Positions 1 to 7,276 are shown, numbered from the stretch's first letter. The stretch is DNA of 12,619 nucleotides from Flavobacteriales bacterium UBA5422 (GCA_002409405.1 DHNG01000002.1:12342-24960), one strand, 5' to 3'. Translations and numbers: made by a program. The notes: a model not told the origin generated them from the sequence alone.

Positions 1-803
1 TATTTAACAAGTTTTTTTTCGGAAAGTACAAAGCGATACAAGTTCATTTCTGAATCTACATCAAAATATTCTTCATCTGTTGAAGAATAAGATGGATTTA
101 TAAGCCCTAATTTATGTGCATTTATTAAATCTCCTGAAACATCATAGATTGCATGAAAGGCATTTAATCCCAATGTAGTTCCGGTATTTGTCAATGTGTA
201 TCCGTTGTGAAAATTAACGTTGGTTTGAAAAATTCCTGTCAGGTGAATATTGCCATTGTGGTCAGAGAAAATAGTTGATTTTGTAACTGCCTGACCGGAT
301 AACAACTCATTGTGATCAGCAGTACGAACCCATTGCGTTGTACCGTCAACATCAATCTGTACCAAACAATAAGCACCATATTGGGTGGAAGGAACAGGAA
401 ATGGAATTCCGTCAAAATGCTGTGTGCTCTGATCATATGTCGCCGATAGATATAATTTATCATTGTGTACCAACATTTTATTGATCTGAAACGGAATTTT
501 TTTCACCCAAATACCATTGCCGTTCTGATCATATTTGATCAGATAGTTGGAACCTCCTCCATTGGGATTCATATGTGTAATGGTAGTCCCGTTAATAGTT
601 ATACTTGTATTAAATACCCCTGTAGCATATAAATTGTGTTGCCCGTCAACTGCAGTATGTCTTGCATAGGAATAACCTGAATTGCTGACAATTTTCGCCC
701 ATGCCAGGTCAGGTGCGTTCTGCCCAAAAAGTACCGATACGGAAAAGCATAAAATCAGAGCTGGTATCATCCGGCAAATACCGGAATTAAGCATTTGTTT
801 CAT
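1..803 (-). CDS. Secreted beta-propeller (SBBP-like) repeat protein, 3' end cut by window edge
   Basis: The minus-strand frame from the ATG at 801-803 stays open for 267 codons to the left edge, so the C-terminus is missing. Residues 1-28 form a signal peptide (hydrophobic IPALILCFSVSVLF, likely cut after FGQ). The start could also be Met4 or Met12, which lie in the same signal. The mature part has repeating units of the kind 'NLYATGVFNTSITING', 'IKYDQNGNGIWVKKI', 'QIDVDGTTQWVRT' and 'GNIHLTGIFQTNVNF'. Alternating G-N-x-Y/I-x-T-G-x-F strands and D-x-x-G-x-x-x-W strands are typical of SBBP-type beta-propeller repeats in Bacteroidota surface proteins. Such proteins usually end in a T9SS sorting domain, which would lie beyond the window; this is inference. 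The gene is divergent from the VCBS-repeat gene at 906. Its ligand and function are unknown. Confidence 0.8.
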   Translation of the reverse strand, partial: MKQMLNSGICRMIPALILCFSVSVLFGQNAPDLAWAKIVSNSGYSYARHTAVDGQHNLYATGVFNTSITINGTTITHMNPNGGGSNYLIKYDQNGNGIWVKKIPFQINKMLVHNDKLYLSATYDQSTQHFDGIPFPVPSTQYGAYCLVQIDVDGTTQWVRTADHNELLSGQAVTKSTIFSDHNGNIHLTGIFQTNVNFHNGYTLTNTGTTLGLNAFHAIYDVSGDLINAHKLGLINPSYSSTDEEYFDVDSEMNLYRFVLSEKKLVK

Positions 804-905
804 AGTATAATAGGATAATTCGTTGAGTAAATTTAGTTTTTTTCTTTCACAAAATCCTATTACTTAAAAAAATAATCTAAATTAGTACTGTAATTACCTA
901 ATAGC
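804..905. promoter_or_regulatory. Divergent intergenic region between two secreted-protein genes
   Basis: This 102-bp AT-rich gap separates two start codons on opposite strands, so both promoters should lie here. I found no exact TAnnTTTG Bacteroidota -7 element on either strand. On the minus strand the closest is a GGATTTTG stretch just upstream of the left gene, with the TA replaced. No Shine-Dalgarno sequence precedes either start, as is normal for this phylum. The promoter role is inferred from position only. Confidence 0.35.
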
Positions 906-3632
906 ATGACTACAAAATATATAGCGTTATTTTTTTGCGCTTTTTTCACTACTACGTATAACTTTTCACAAGTTGTATTTGAAGAATACACATTTAAGGT
1001 GTTTGATCCCATTTATAAAAGTTCAATCGCTCATTCAGACATAGATGGCGATGGAGATCAGGATGTATTCGTTACTGGTTACCATGAGAATATTGCTGTT
1101 GCGCGTCTGTATTCCAATGACGGAACAGGTATATTAACAGAAGTACAGGGAACCCCGTTTGAAGGTGTTAGTGTAGGTTCATCTGCTTTTGCAGATATAG
1201 ACGGAGACGGAGATGACGATTTATTGGTGACCGGGTATACAAATAACAACCAACGCATTTCAAAATTGTATAAAAACAATGGTTCCGGTGTCTTTTCAGA
1301 AGTGCACGGAACTCCATTTGATCCCGTTAGTTTCAGTACTGTCACTTTTACTGACATTGACAGCGATAATGATCAGGACGTCTTGATCACAGGTTACAAC
1401 AACTCCAATCAACGCATCGCAAAATTATTCATGAACGACGGAACAGGTACTTTTTCCCTTGCAGGAGGAATTCCGTTTGAAGGAGTCAGTTTCGGTGCAG
1501 TCGCTTTCGCAGACATCAATAATGATGGGCACAAAGATGTATTAATTACAGGTGAAAATACAGCTGAACAACCCATTGCAAAACTATACGTGAATAACGG
1601 TTCCGGTTCATTTACAGAGTTAACAGGACTGCCGTTTGAAGGAGTGTACAACTCTGCAGTAGCATTTGCTGATATAGACAACGACGGAGATCAGGATGTG
1701 ATTATTACCGGAAAAAAGAATTACACACAGGACATCTCCAACCTATATCGAAACAATGGAAATGGCTCTTTTACAGTTATTGCAAGTCCTGCATTTATCG
1801 GCATGAGTTTAGGTTCAGTTGCTTTTGCAGACATCGACAACGACAGTGACCCCGATTTATTGGTTATTGGTCACAGTCCCTATGCGACATCATTGATTGC
1901 GAAATTATATACGAATAACGGGGCAGGTTCATATTCCGAAGTAACAGATCACGTGCTCACAGGAGTTAAAAACGGGGCAATTACTTTTGTAGATATAGAC
2001 AATGACGGAGATCAGGATTTATTGACCACAGGATTAAATGTACTGAATCATGGATCTGCAAAATTGTACTTTAATAACGGCGACGGAACATTTTTGGATA
2101 TGAGTGGTTCATTCATCGATTTATCGTACAGTGCAATTGCTTTCGCAGATGTCGACAACGATGGCGATGAAGATGCATTGGTAACAGGTACCAGTAACTT
2201 TAACGAAGGAATAACCGCACTCTATCTCAATGACGGAACAGGTATTTTTAAGCGTGCATCCAATACTCCGTTTATTCAGGTCAAACGAGGAAGTATTGGT
2301 TTTTCAGACATCGACAATGACGGAGACATGGATATATTCGTTACCGGTGGAGATAACACTACGAATCAAGCCATCGCACGACTATATGCTAATAACGGAG
2401 CCGGCGTCTTTACCGAAATTCAAGGAACGACATTCATTCCTGTAATTGGAAACATTGCGTTCGCAGACGTAGATAACGATGGAGATGAGGATCTGTTCAT
2501 TACAGGAGGTAATTCCAATCAACCAATATCCAGATTATATATTAACAACGGAACAGGAACCTTTACGGTTTCCGGGGAAACATTTACAAACGTTTACTCC
2601 AGTTCAGTGGGATTTTCAGACATTGACAACGATGGTGATCCGGATCTACTCATCTTCGGCAGTTATGCTCCTGGTCAAACAAACAATATTACCAAATTGT
2701 ACCGAAATAACGGAGGCACATTCTCTGAAGTTACAGGCACTCCTTTTCAGAACCTGAGTACAGGATCAATCTCTTTTGCAGATGTAGACGGAGACGGAGA
2801 CGAAGATGTTGTCCTTGCAGGAAAGAACACCTCCTCACAAAACAGCACAAAACTTTACCTCAATGACGGGACAGGTAATTTTTCAGAAGATGTAACTGTT
2901 CCTTTTCTGGATGTTTACTTTAGCTCCATCCGGTTTTCAGATGTTGATAACGACGGAGATCTGGATGCATTACTTACCGGATTTACGGCACAAGCAATTA
3001 CCAAACTTTACCTCAACGACGGGACAGGAACATTTTCAGAATTTACGGATGTTCCATTCGTTTCGATAGCAGCAGGAGCAGTTGCTTTTTCAGACATTGA
3101 TAACGATGGAGATCAGGATGTGCTGATTTCCGGAGAAAAGCAAACAAAACTCTACCGAAACATTACCTGTTTTTCAATTGATGTAAATACCAGCGTATCA
3201 GGAAGTACAATTACCGCCAATGAATCAGGTGCACTGTACAACTGGTTGGATTGCAATAACAACTACCTTCCGGTCGGTGTCACGACACAAAGTTTTTCAC
3301 CTTCGGTAAACGGAAACTATGCAGTAGAAATTATGCAACCCGGAGGATGTGTCGTCAGATCTTCTTGTGTACAGATTTCTGAACTGGGAATTCAATCTCC
3401 TGGCACAGATGATGAATTTTTGTTGTTTCCAAATCCGGTTGATCACCTTGTAACGGTCAAAGCTCCTTTTTCGGTTGACTATTATTCTGTTTTGGATATA
3501 CAAGGCCGCATTGTAAAAGAAGGACCGATGAATACTGATACCATCGATCTGAGCAATCTGGAATCCGGAAGTTACCTGGTTACTTTTAAAACAGAAAAAC
3601 AATCGATTACAAAACAAATTGTAAAACGGTAA
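906..3632 (+). CDS. Secreted FG-GAP/VCBS 14-repeat protein with T9SS type A sorting domain
   Basis: This 908-residue protein is predicted to be exported and surface-attached or secreted. Residues 1-22 are a signal peptide (hydrophobic core, cut after FSQ). From D45 to about residue 748 there are 14 repeats of about 53 residues. Each starts with a calcium-binding-like D-[IV]-D-x-D-x-D-x-D loop and continues with a VTG strand, a KLYxNNGxGxF strand and a 'PFEGV'-like turn. This is the FG-GAP/VCBS pattern seen in integrin-alpha-like beta-propellers. Residues about 750-825 form an Ig-like module with four cysteines. A T9SS type A sorting domain follows, starting near FPNP (841-844) and ending in a basic KQIVKR tail. 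Fourteen blades would make two seven-bladed propellers. The function is unknown; adhesion or matrix binding is the usual guess for such proteins. It is transcribed alone. Confidence 0.9.
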   Translation: MTTKYIALFFCAFFTTTYNFSQVVFEEYTFKVFDPIYKSSIAHSDIDGDGDQDVFVTGYHENIAVARLYSNDGTGILTEVQGTPFEGVSVGSSAFADIDGDGDDDLLVTGYTNNNQRISKLYKNNGSGVFSEVHGTPFDPVSFSTVTFTDIDSDNDQDVLITGYNNSNQRIAKLFMNDGTGTFSLAGGIPFEGVSFGAVAFADINNDGHKDVLITGENTAEQPIAKLYVNNGSGSFTELTGLPFEGVYNSAVAFADIDNDGDQDVIITGKKNYTQDISNLYRNNGNGSFTVIASPAFIGMSLGSVAFADIDNDSDPDLLVIGHSPYATSLIAKLYTNNGAGSYSEVTDHVLTGVKNGAITFVDIDNDGDQDLLTTGLNVLNHGSAKLYFNNGDGTFLDMSGSFIDLSYSAIAFADVDNDGDEDALVTGTSNFNEGITALYLNDGTGIFKRASNTPFIQVKRGSIGFSDIDNDGDMDIFVTGGDNTTNQAIARLYANNGAGVFTEIQGTTFIPVIGNIAFADVDNDGDEDLFITGGNSNQPISRLYINNGTGTFTVSGETFTNVYSSSVGFSDIDNDGDPDLLIFGSYAPGQTNNITKLYRNNGGTFSEVTGTPFQNLSTGSISFADVDGDGDEDVVLAGKNTSSQNSTKLYLNDGTGNFSEDVTVPFLDVYFSSIRFSDVDNDGDLDALLTGFTAQAITKLYLNDGTGTFSEFTDVPFVSIAAGAVAFSDIDNDGDQDVLISGEKQTKLYRNITCFSIDVNTSVSGSTITANESGALYNWLDCNNNYLPVGVTTQSFSPSVNGNYAVEIMQPGGCVVRSSCVQISELGIQSPGTDDEFLLFPNPVDHLVTVKAPFSVDYYSVLDIQGRIVKEGPMNTDTIDLSNLESGSYLVTFKTEKQSITKQIVKR
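1038..3160 (+). repeat. In-gene tandem array of 14 FG-GAP/VCBS-coding units
   Basis: About 14 units of roughly 158 bp encode the D-x-D-x-D-x-D loops. The first Asp codon is at 1038 (D45) and the last loop starts at 3093 (D730). The DNA of the loop cores is highly similar between units (for example gacaacgatggagat-type stretches and aatgacggaacaggt-type stretches). The units have diverged enough that they are not perfect tandem copies. Loop variants with a weakened Asp pattern occur in unit 3 (DIDSDNDQD), unit 4 (DINNDGHKD) and unit 6 (DIDNDSDPD). Confidence 0.85.
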
Positions 3633-3749
3633 CTGTATGTTGTAATCCATTCGATTTCAAATACTGGTTGTTAAAAAAATAACTTATTCATTTACACGTG
3701 TCTGCTATTGTTTTTATAATATTGAACATAAACTAAAAACTAAACGAAC

Positions 3750-4550
3750 ATGGCAACAAAGAAAAAAGTCGTACAAGTTGACGGAGAGCGGAATGCTTCA
3801 ACTCCGGAAGATGCAGTAGAACGACCAGAATTTTCACCTACTAAAGAAGCGAAGGGAAGGGCAACGCAATTGCGTTTGATTGCCGGAATTCTATGGGTAC
3901 TGGGAATTGGCGCTCAGGTATGGGCCATTACACTATTGTTCAAACAACCGATCACCATGTGGCTGATCATTACACTTATTGCGGTTGATCTTGCATTAGT
4001 GGTTACCGGTTCCATGTTGTGGAAAAAGTCAAACAGGCTGGATCCTGCTTCGAAAAAAAATACGTTTCGGTTCTTTCTGCAAAGTCAGTTGGGAATGGTT
4101 ACTGCCGTCATCGCATTCCTGCCACTGGTCATTTTTATTTTAACCAACAAGAATATTGACGGAAAGCAAAAAGCAATTCTGGGAAGTATTGCTGGTGTTG
4201 CATTATTGATCGCCGGAATTACCGGTTACGATTTCAATCCGCCTTCGGTGGAAGAATATACCAATCAAACACATGAAGTGGAAGATCTGACTGACGGGTC
4301 AAATGCCGTTTACTGGACAAAATCCGGTACGCGCTACCATTTATCGGATTCCTGTTCGTACATCAACACCGATAAAACAGCTGAAATTTTTACAGGAACT
4401 GTTGCACAGGCACGAGAATTGAAAAACATTACCGAATTGTGTAATTTATGTAAAACCAGAGCGGAAAAAGCAGGGAAGTTACCGGAAGAAGCTACCTCTG
4501 ATGCGATTCAGGAAGGTGTGGAAAAAGTGAAGGACTTAGTAGAGCAATAA
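3750..4550 (+). CDS. Four-helix membrane protein with C-terminal His/Cys metal-site-like motif
   Basis: The protein has 266 residues and no signal peptide. A charged Lys-rich N-terminus (1-40) precedes four hydrophobic segments at about 42-64, 69-91, 114-132 and 143-160. A soluble tail follows. Residues 187-237 of the tail contain Y-W-T-x-S-G-x-x-Y-H(197)-x4-C(202)-x28-C(231)-N-L-C(234). This resembles the small 'tGkkYHx..Cxyl...i...eA...g..pCxxC' module, an Ada-type zinc-site-like fold, found at the ends of some bacterial nucleases and membrane proteins. A single metal ion held by H197, C202, C231 and C234 is plausible but unproven. The last 30 residues are acidic and helical. The role is unknown. 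It stands alone, converges on the next gene and shares a terminator with it. A near-match TAATATTG to the Bacteroidota -7 element lies at 3717-3724. Confidence 0.75.
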   Translation: MATKKKVVQVDGERNASTPEDAVERPEFSPTKEAKGRATQLRLIAGILWVLGIGAQVWAITLLFKQPITMWLIITLIAVDLALVVTGSMLWKKSNRLDPASKKNTFRFFLQSQLGMVTAVIAFLPLVIFILTNKNIDGKQKAILGSIAGVALLIAGITGYDFNPPSVEEYTNQTHEVEDLTDGSNAVYWTKSGTRYHLSDSCSYINTDKTAEIFTGTVAQARELKNITELCNLCKTRAEKAGKLPEEATSDAIQEGVEKVKDLVEQ

Positions 4551-4567
4551 GGAATATCAAAATTATG

Positions 4568-4605
4568 AAAAAAGCGAGGCTATCACATGTGACAACCTCG
4601 CTTTT
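4568..4605. terminator. Bidirectional intrinsic terminator between convergent genes
   Basis: AAAAGCGAGG (4570-4579) pairs with CCTCGCTTTT (4596-4605) in a 10-bp stem. The inner part around tcacatgtga is itself palindromic, so the hairpin can extend almost to the centre with two mismatches. An A-run on the left and a T-run on the right give a U-tract for either strand. It sits between the stop of the plus-strand membrane protein (4550) and the stop of the minus-strand CARDB protein (4620), exactly where a shared terminator is expected. Confidence 0.85.
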
Positions 4606-4619
4606 CCCTTTAAAACCGG

Positions 4620-5321
4620 TTAATTTTCAACAACCAGGCGAATGGAAAAAAGGTGTTCGTCTTTCGTGAAATTCAGAAGATATACTCCATTTTGAATTCC
4701 ACTCAGATCAAGTGTCTTATTCGACGGGGTAATCAATGCCAGCTCTTTCCCATCCAGAGAGAGTAATCGAACATTACCATCCGGAACAACCGTTAAAGTT
4801 ACACTGTTTTTTGCCGGATTCGGACTTACAGAAATCATGTCCGTTTGCAACTGATCGATTCCAGCTGTTGGAGCTTCTACGATCTCAATCCACACACAAC
4901 TTCTGTTGTCACTGATGTCTGGATCGGTAACAGGATCTGCCGCATTGACCGGAATAACTGAAAAACATGCTTCTACCATCGAATTTTCAGTACCGTCTCC
5001 ATACACCATATAATGAGAAATCTGCGCAGAATCGCCAACAGGAATATTCACTCCTGTTTTTACAATGTGATCTTCGCCTCCAGGGAGGAATTCCAGCGTA
5101 TCTCCATTCTGAGTGATGTACAAGAACAGTGAATCACTGGCATTGATTGCTTCAGTCCCCTGATTTTTAACCTTCAGTATAATATTATACGGGGTGTTCA
5201 TCGTAAATGTTGCCGGATCCGTTGAGGGGTAAACAAGTTCTACCGACAGGTCAGCTGAGCGTTGTGCTCCGGATAGAAAAATAAATCCTGAAAAAATGAA
5301 TGTGCATACAATTGCTTTCAT
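4620..5321 (-). CDS. Small secreted CARDB-like protein with T9SS type A sorting domain
   Basis: The protein has 233 residues. Residues 1-20 are a signal peptide (hydrophobic TFIFSGFIFLSG, likely cut after GAQ). Residues about 23-147 look like a single CARDB/Ig-like domain: 'ADLSVELV', then 'NIILKVKNQGTEAINASDSL', and a final strand 'CVWIEIVE'. C119 and C142 may form a disulfide. Residues about 161-233 are a T9SS type A sorting domain (SPNPAKNSVTLTV, then LDLSGIQNGVYLLNF and a final 'RLVVEN'). It should cross the outer membrane by the type IX system and be released or anchored by its C-terminus. One domain plus a tail is short for this class. The binding partner is unknown. It is transcribed alone, with a candidate promoter at 5371-5378 and a shared terminator downstream. 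Confidence 0.8.
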   Translation of the reverse strand: MKAIVCTFIFSGFIFLSGAQRSADLSVELVYPSTDPATFTMNTPYNIILKVKNQGTEAINASDSLFLYITQNGDTLEFLPGGEDHIVKTGVNIPVGDSAQISHYMVYGDGTENSMVEACFSVIPVNAADPVTDPDISDNRSCVWIEIVEAPTAGIDQLQTDMISVSPNPAKNSVTLTVVPDGNVRLLSLDGKELALITPSNKTLDLSGIQNGVYLLNFTKDEHLFSIRLVVEN

Positions 5322-5370
5322 AGGCGTAATAGATTTAATTGAACAAAATTGATTAGTTTACTAACTCAAA

Positions 5371-5378
5371 CAAAGCTA
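5371..5378 (-). promoter_or_regulatory. Candidate Bacteroidota -7 promoter element (TAGCTTTG) for the CARDB gene
   Basis: Read on the minus strand the bases are TAGCTTTG, a perfect match to TAnnTTTG, the Bacteroidota sigma-70 -7 consensus. It lies about 50 bp upstream of the start codon at 5321, which implies a leader of about 40 nt. No clear TTG -33 element is seen 17-22 bp further upstream, so the match could be chance in AT-rich DNA. Confidence 0.5.
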
Positions 5379-5470
5379 TAACATTCAGCGAAAGAATCCT
5401 ACATACTTGAGTTAAATGTAGTGGCTACCGATTAAGAATAGTGGTTTATTGACTGATCTATTAAAATAGT

Positions 5471-5510
5471 CATATCGTAATAATGCGATATTGTAATATG
5501 GCGATATCGC
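5471..5510. repeat. Cluster of ATATCG/CGATAT palindromic units
   Basis: ATATCG (5472-5477), GCGATAT (5485-5491) and the perfect 10-bp palindrome GCGATATCGC (5501-5510) lie within 40 bp. GCGATAT at 5485-5491 can also pair with ATATCGC at 5504-5510 around a 12-nt loop, or with ATATCGT upstream. The cluster sits 20 bp downstream of the reductase stop codon and about 100 bp upstream of the CARDB-gene promoter candidate. It could be a transcript-end structure without a strong U-tract, or a binding site for a dimeric regulator. Neither role is shown. Confidence 0.55.
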
Positions 5511-5529
5511 ACGATTGACAGATTGATTA

Positions 5530-6291
5530 CTACCAGATAAATGGAAACACCGCCTTCCGTTCTTTCGGATAATCCGGAAATTTTTCCTGGTACCACTTGT
5601 GATGAGACACTGCACGCGGAACCAGGTTTGCAAATGTCCAGACGAAAAATGCCAGCCCCGGCAAACTCCATGTTAAAATGGCAAATCCTCCCCATTCAAT
5701 CACTTCGCCCAACAAATTGGGACAACTCACATAGCGAAACAATCCTTTCTGAGGAATTTTATACCCGGTTTCTCCCGGTTTTCTCAGATGAATCAAGGTA
5801 TTATCCGATTGCCAGTTAATAACCATTCCTACAGCAAAAATGAATGTTCCGATAATAAATTGAGGAGTCTGGAGCCACTCTAAAGGATATACAACGAATT
5901 CTCCCAGGTAGTAACCGATCAAAAAACCGTTCATCAGGTTAAAACACATCGCCATCAATGTAATCGTAACCGGCATTTTCTTACCATTGGTCTTGATCCG
6001 TAATGGAAAAATAATACTTCGGTTGATATAATGCAGTGCAAAAAGTGAGACAATGATTCCATTGACGAGTGAAATCGTATTCGTTCCTTTGTAGAGGAAA
6101 AAGAATAGTACTACCAATACAAAAAACTCCATGATAAACCATCCCAATTTATTATCAATCAACGGACCCCATGTTGTTTTTGTGTGTCTTCCGTACGGAG
6201 CGGTAATAAAAAGTAATGCAATGAAGACAACTACCGCAACGGCAATCCATCCCCATGCAACCATACTGTATTGTTCAAATGTCAACGTCAT
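5530..6291 (-). CDS. Steroid 5-alpha-reductase-like membrane enzyme (3-oxo-5-alpha-steroid 4-dehydrogenase family)
   Basis: At 253 residues this is nearly the length of human SRD5A2 (254). The family uses NADPH to reduce the delta-4 double bond of 3-oxo-steroids inside the membrane. Hydrophobic segments lie at about 11-30, 51-67, 73-95, 109-130, 144-159 and 198-224. From memory of SRD5A2, the catalytic and cofactor residues appear conserved: E55 (E57), Y88 and R91 in LHYINR (Y91, R94), N159 and D163 in NWQSD (N160, D164), Y177 (Y178), N192 (N193), R226 (R227), H230 (H231) and Y234 (Y235). The stretch HLRKPGETGYKIPQKGLFRYVS and the ending DYPKERKAVFPFIW also follow the eukaryotic pattern closely. 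It lies 3 bp downstream of a 3-beta-HSD/HpnA-like dehydrogenase and is surely co-transcribed. The real substrate is unknown; an enoyl-reductase acting on another isoprenoid lipid is the main alternative. Confidence 0.88.
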   Translation of the reverse strand: MTLTFEQYSMVAWGWIAVAVVVFIALLFITAPYGRHTKTTWGPLIDNKLGWFIMEFFVLVVLFFFLYKGTNTISLVNGIIVSLFALHYINRSIIFPLRIKTNGKKMPVTITLMAMCFNLMNGFLIGYYLGEFVVYPLEWLQTPQFIIGTFIFAVGMVINWQSDNTLIHLRKPGETGYKIPQKGLFRYVSCPNLLGEVIEWGGFAILTWSLPGLAFFVWTFANLVPRAVSHHKWYQEKFPDYPKERKAVFPFIW

Positions 6292-6294
6292 GTT

Positions 6295-7272
6295 TTATAG
6301 TTTTCTACTGTTTCTAAACCACTCAACCGTATCGCTAAGGGTTTCACCTAATTCCCGTACAGAATATCCCAATTCCTGTTGGGCTTTAGTTGACAATGTC
6401 AATTTATTCCCATCCTGCAGGATATCAATATAAGCTTTGTCATACAACGGGGGTTTCTTTGTCAGGTAAGCATACGATTTAACAAACGGTAACCCTACAC
6501 TAGCAACAAAAAGTGGTAATTCAACCAATCGTTTTTTTGTTCCTTTAGCCTCCAGCACCAGGTTAGAGAATTCTTTAATTGTATAATATTTCCCTCCTAA
6601 AATGTAAGTTTCTCCTGCCCTGCCCTTTTCAAGAGCCAATACAGTTCCTCTTGCCATATCGCGAACGTCCGCGAAATCAAATCCACCTTTTACAACAGCA
6701 GGAACGCTTCCCTTGTAAATATCAATCACTGCTTTTCCTAATTTTGAAGGTTTGTGATCCGGGGGGCCTACTGCAGAAGTCGGGCAGACAATGACCACGT
6801 GTTGTCCGTTTTTCGCAGCTTCCTGCGCCTGCATGTGTCCGTCCCGCTTGGTTTGATCATAAAACACTGATTTTTCCGTCACGAAATGCCGTGTTTCATC
6901 AATCGGGATATCATATGGTTGGTGATTAAACGCATGAATGGAACTGAAATGCACTACTTTTTTGATACCCGATTCACGTGCAACTTCCAGTACATTTTTT
7001 GTTCCGATAACATTGATATCGTATACCTTCTGAACAAATTTGTACCCCAGTTCAATCATACCGGCAGTATGAATAACCGCATCGCATGCTCCCATCAACT
7101 TTGTCAGAGACGCACGATCAAGGACATTTCCTTTGATGAACGTTACAGGTAATTCACGAATTGCGTCATAATCGTTGTACACCAATGCCTGCACTTCGTA
7201 TCCTCTCTCCAGCAATTCCCTGCAAATAGCAGAACCGATATGTCCCGCCGCTCCTGTAACAGCAATTTTCAT
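6295..7272 (-). CDS. Extended short-chain dehydrogenase, 3-beta-HSD / HpnA-like
   Basis: A 325-residue NAD(P)-dependent oxidoreductase of the extended SDR superfamily. The N-terminal Rossmann motif is G7-A-A-G10-H-I-G13. The catalytic pair is Y138-x3-K142, with serines at 110-111 preceding it (HFSSIHAF). The second half ('VCPTSAVGPPDHKPS', 'FADVRDMARG', 'GETYILGG' and a C-terminal 'ELGYSVRELGETLSDTVEWFR') is most like HpnA-type proteins annotated as hopanoid-associated epimerases and like dihydroflavonol-reductase/3-beta-HSD relatives. No hopanoid genes are visible nearby. Because the next gene is a 5-alpha-reductase-like enzyme, oxidation or reduction of a 3-hydroxy group on the same polycyclic lipid is the most economical role. 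A sugar-epimerase role is the alternative. It is the first gene of a two-gene minus-strand unit. Confidence 0.85.
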   Translation of the reverse strand: MKIAVTGAAGHIGSAICRELLERGYEVQALVYNDYDAIRELPVTFIKGNVLDRASLTKLMGACDAVIHTAGMIELGYKFVQKVYDINVIGTKNVLEVARESGIKKVVHFSSIHAFNHQPYDIPIDETRHFVTEKSVFYDQTKRDGHMQAQEAAKNGQHVVIVCPTSAVGPPDHKPSKLGKAVIDIYKGSVPAVVKGGFDFADVRDMARGTVLALEKGRAGETYILGGKYYTIKEFSNLVLEAKGTKKRLVELPLFVASVGLPFVKSYAYLTKKPPLYDKAYIDILQDGNKLTLSTKAQQELGYSVRELGETLSDTVEWFRNSRKL

Positions 7273-7276
7273 GACT

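Noticed and set aside
1079..1681. Open frames on the minus strand opposite the VCBS-repeat gene (1079-1357 and 1409-1681)
   Set aside because: They mirror the repeated Asp/Gly codons of the real gene, recur with the same period and have no plausible protein features.
2230..2757. Alternative plus-strand frames inside the VCBS-repeat gene
   Set aside because: They lie wholly inside a well-supported gene and are explained by its repeated codons.
1038..3160. CRISPR-like periodic repeats
   Set aside because: The period is about 158 bp, units are diverged and in frame with a protein repeat, and there are no short identical repeats with unique spacers.
3640..3690. Possible terminator after the VCBS-repeat gene (gttgttaaaaaaataac)
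   Set aside because: The inverted repeat is only about 4 bp of A/T pairs and has no G/C stem, so it is not distinguishable from AT-rich background.
5412..5819. Small open frames at 5412-5633 and 5432-5695 (minus) and 5541-5819 (plus) around the reductase 3' end
   Set aside because: They overlap the strongly conserved C-terminus of the reductase in other frames and show no coding features. The minus-strand ones run into the palindrome-rich gap.
5530..6291. Isoprenylcysteine methyltransferase or NnrU-like assignment for the membrane enzyme
   Set aside because: The LHYxxR, NxxSD and RAxxHHxWY motifs, the HLRKPGxxGYxIP segment and the C-terminal YPKxRKAxxPF follow steroid 5-alpha-reductases much more closely than methyltransferases.
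6131..7152. Plus-strand open frames opposite the dehydrogenase and reductase genes (6131-6433, 6579-6794, 6886-7152)
   Set aside because: They are antisense to genes with clear family motifs and have no recognisable protein pattern.
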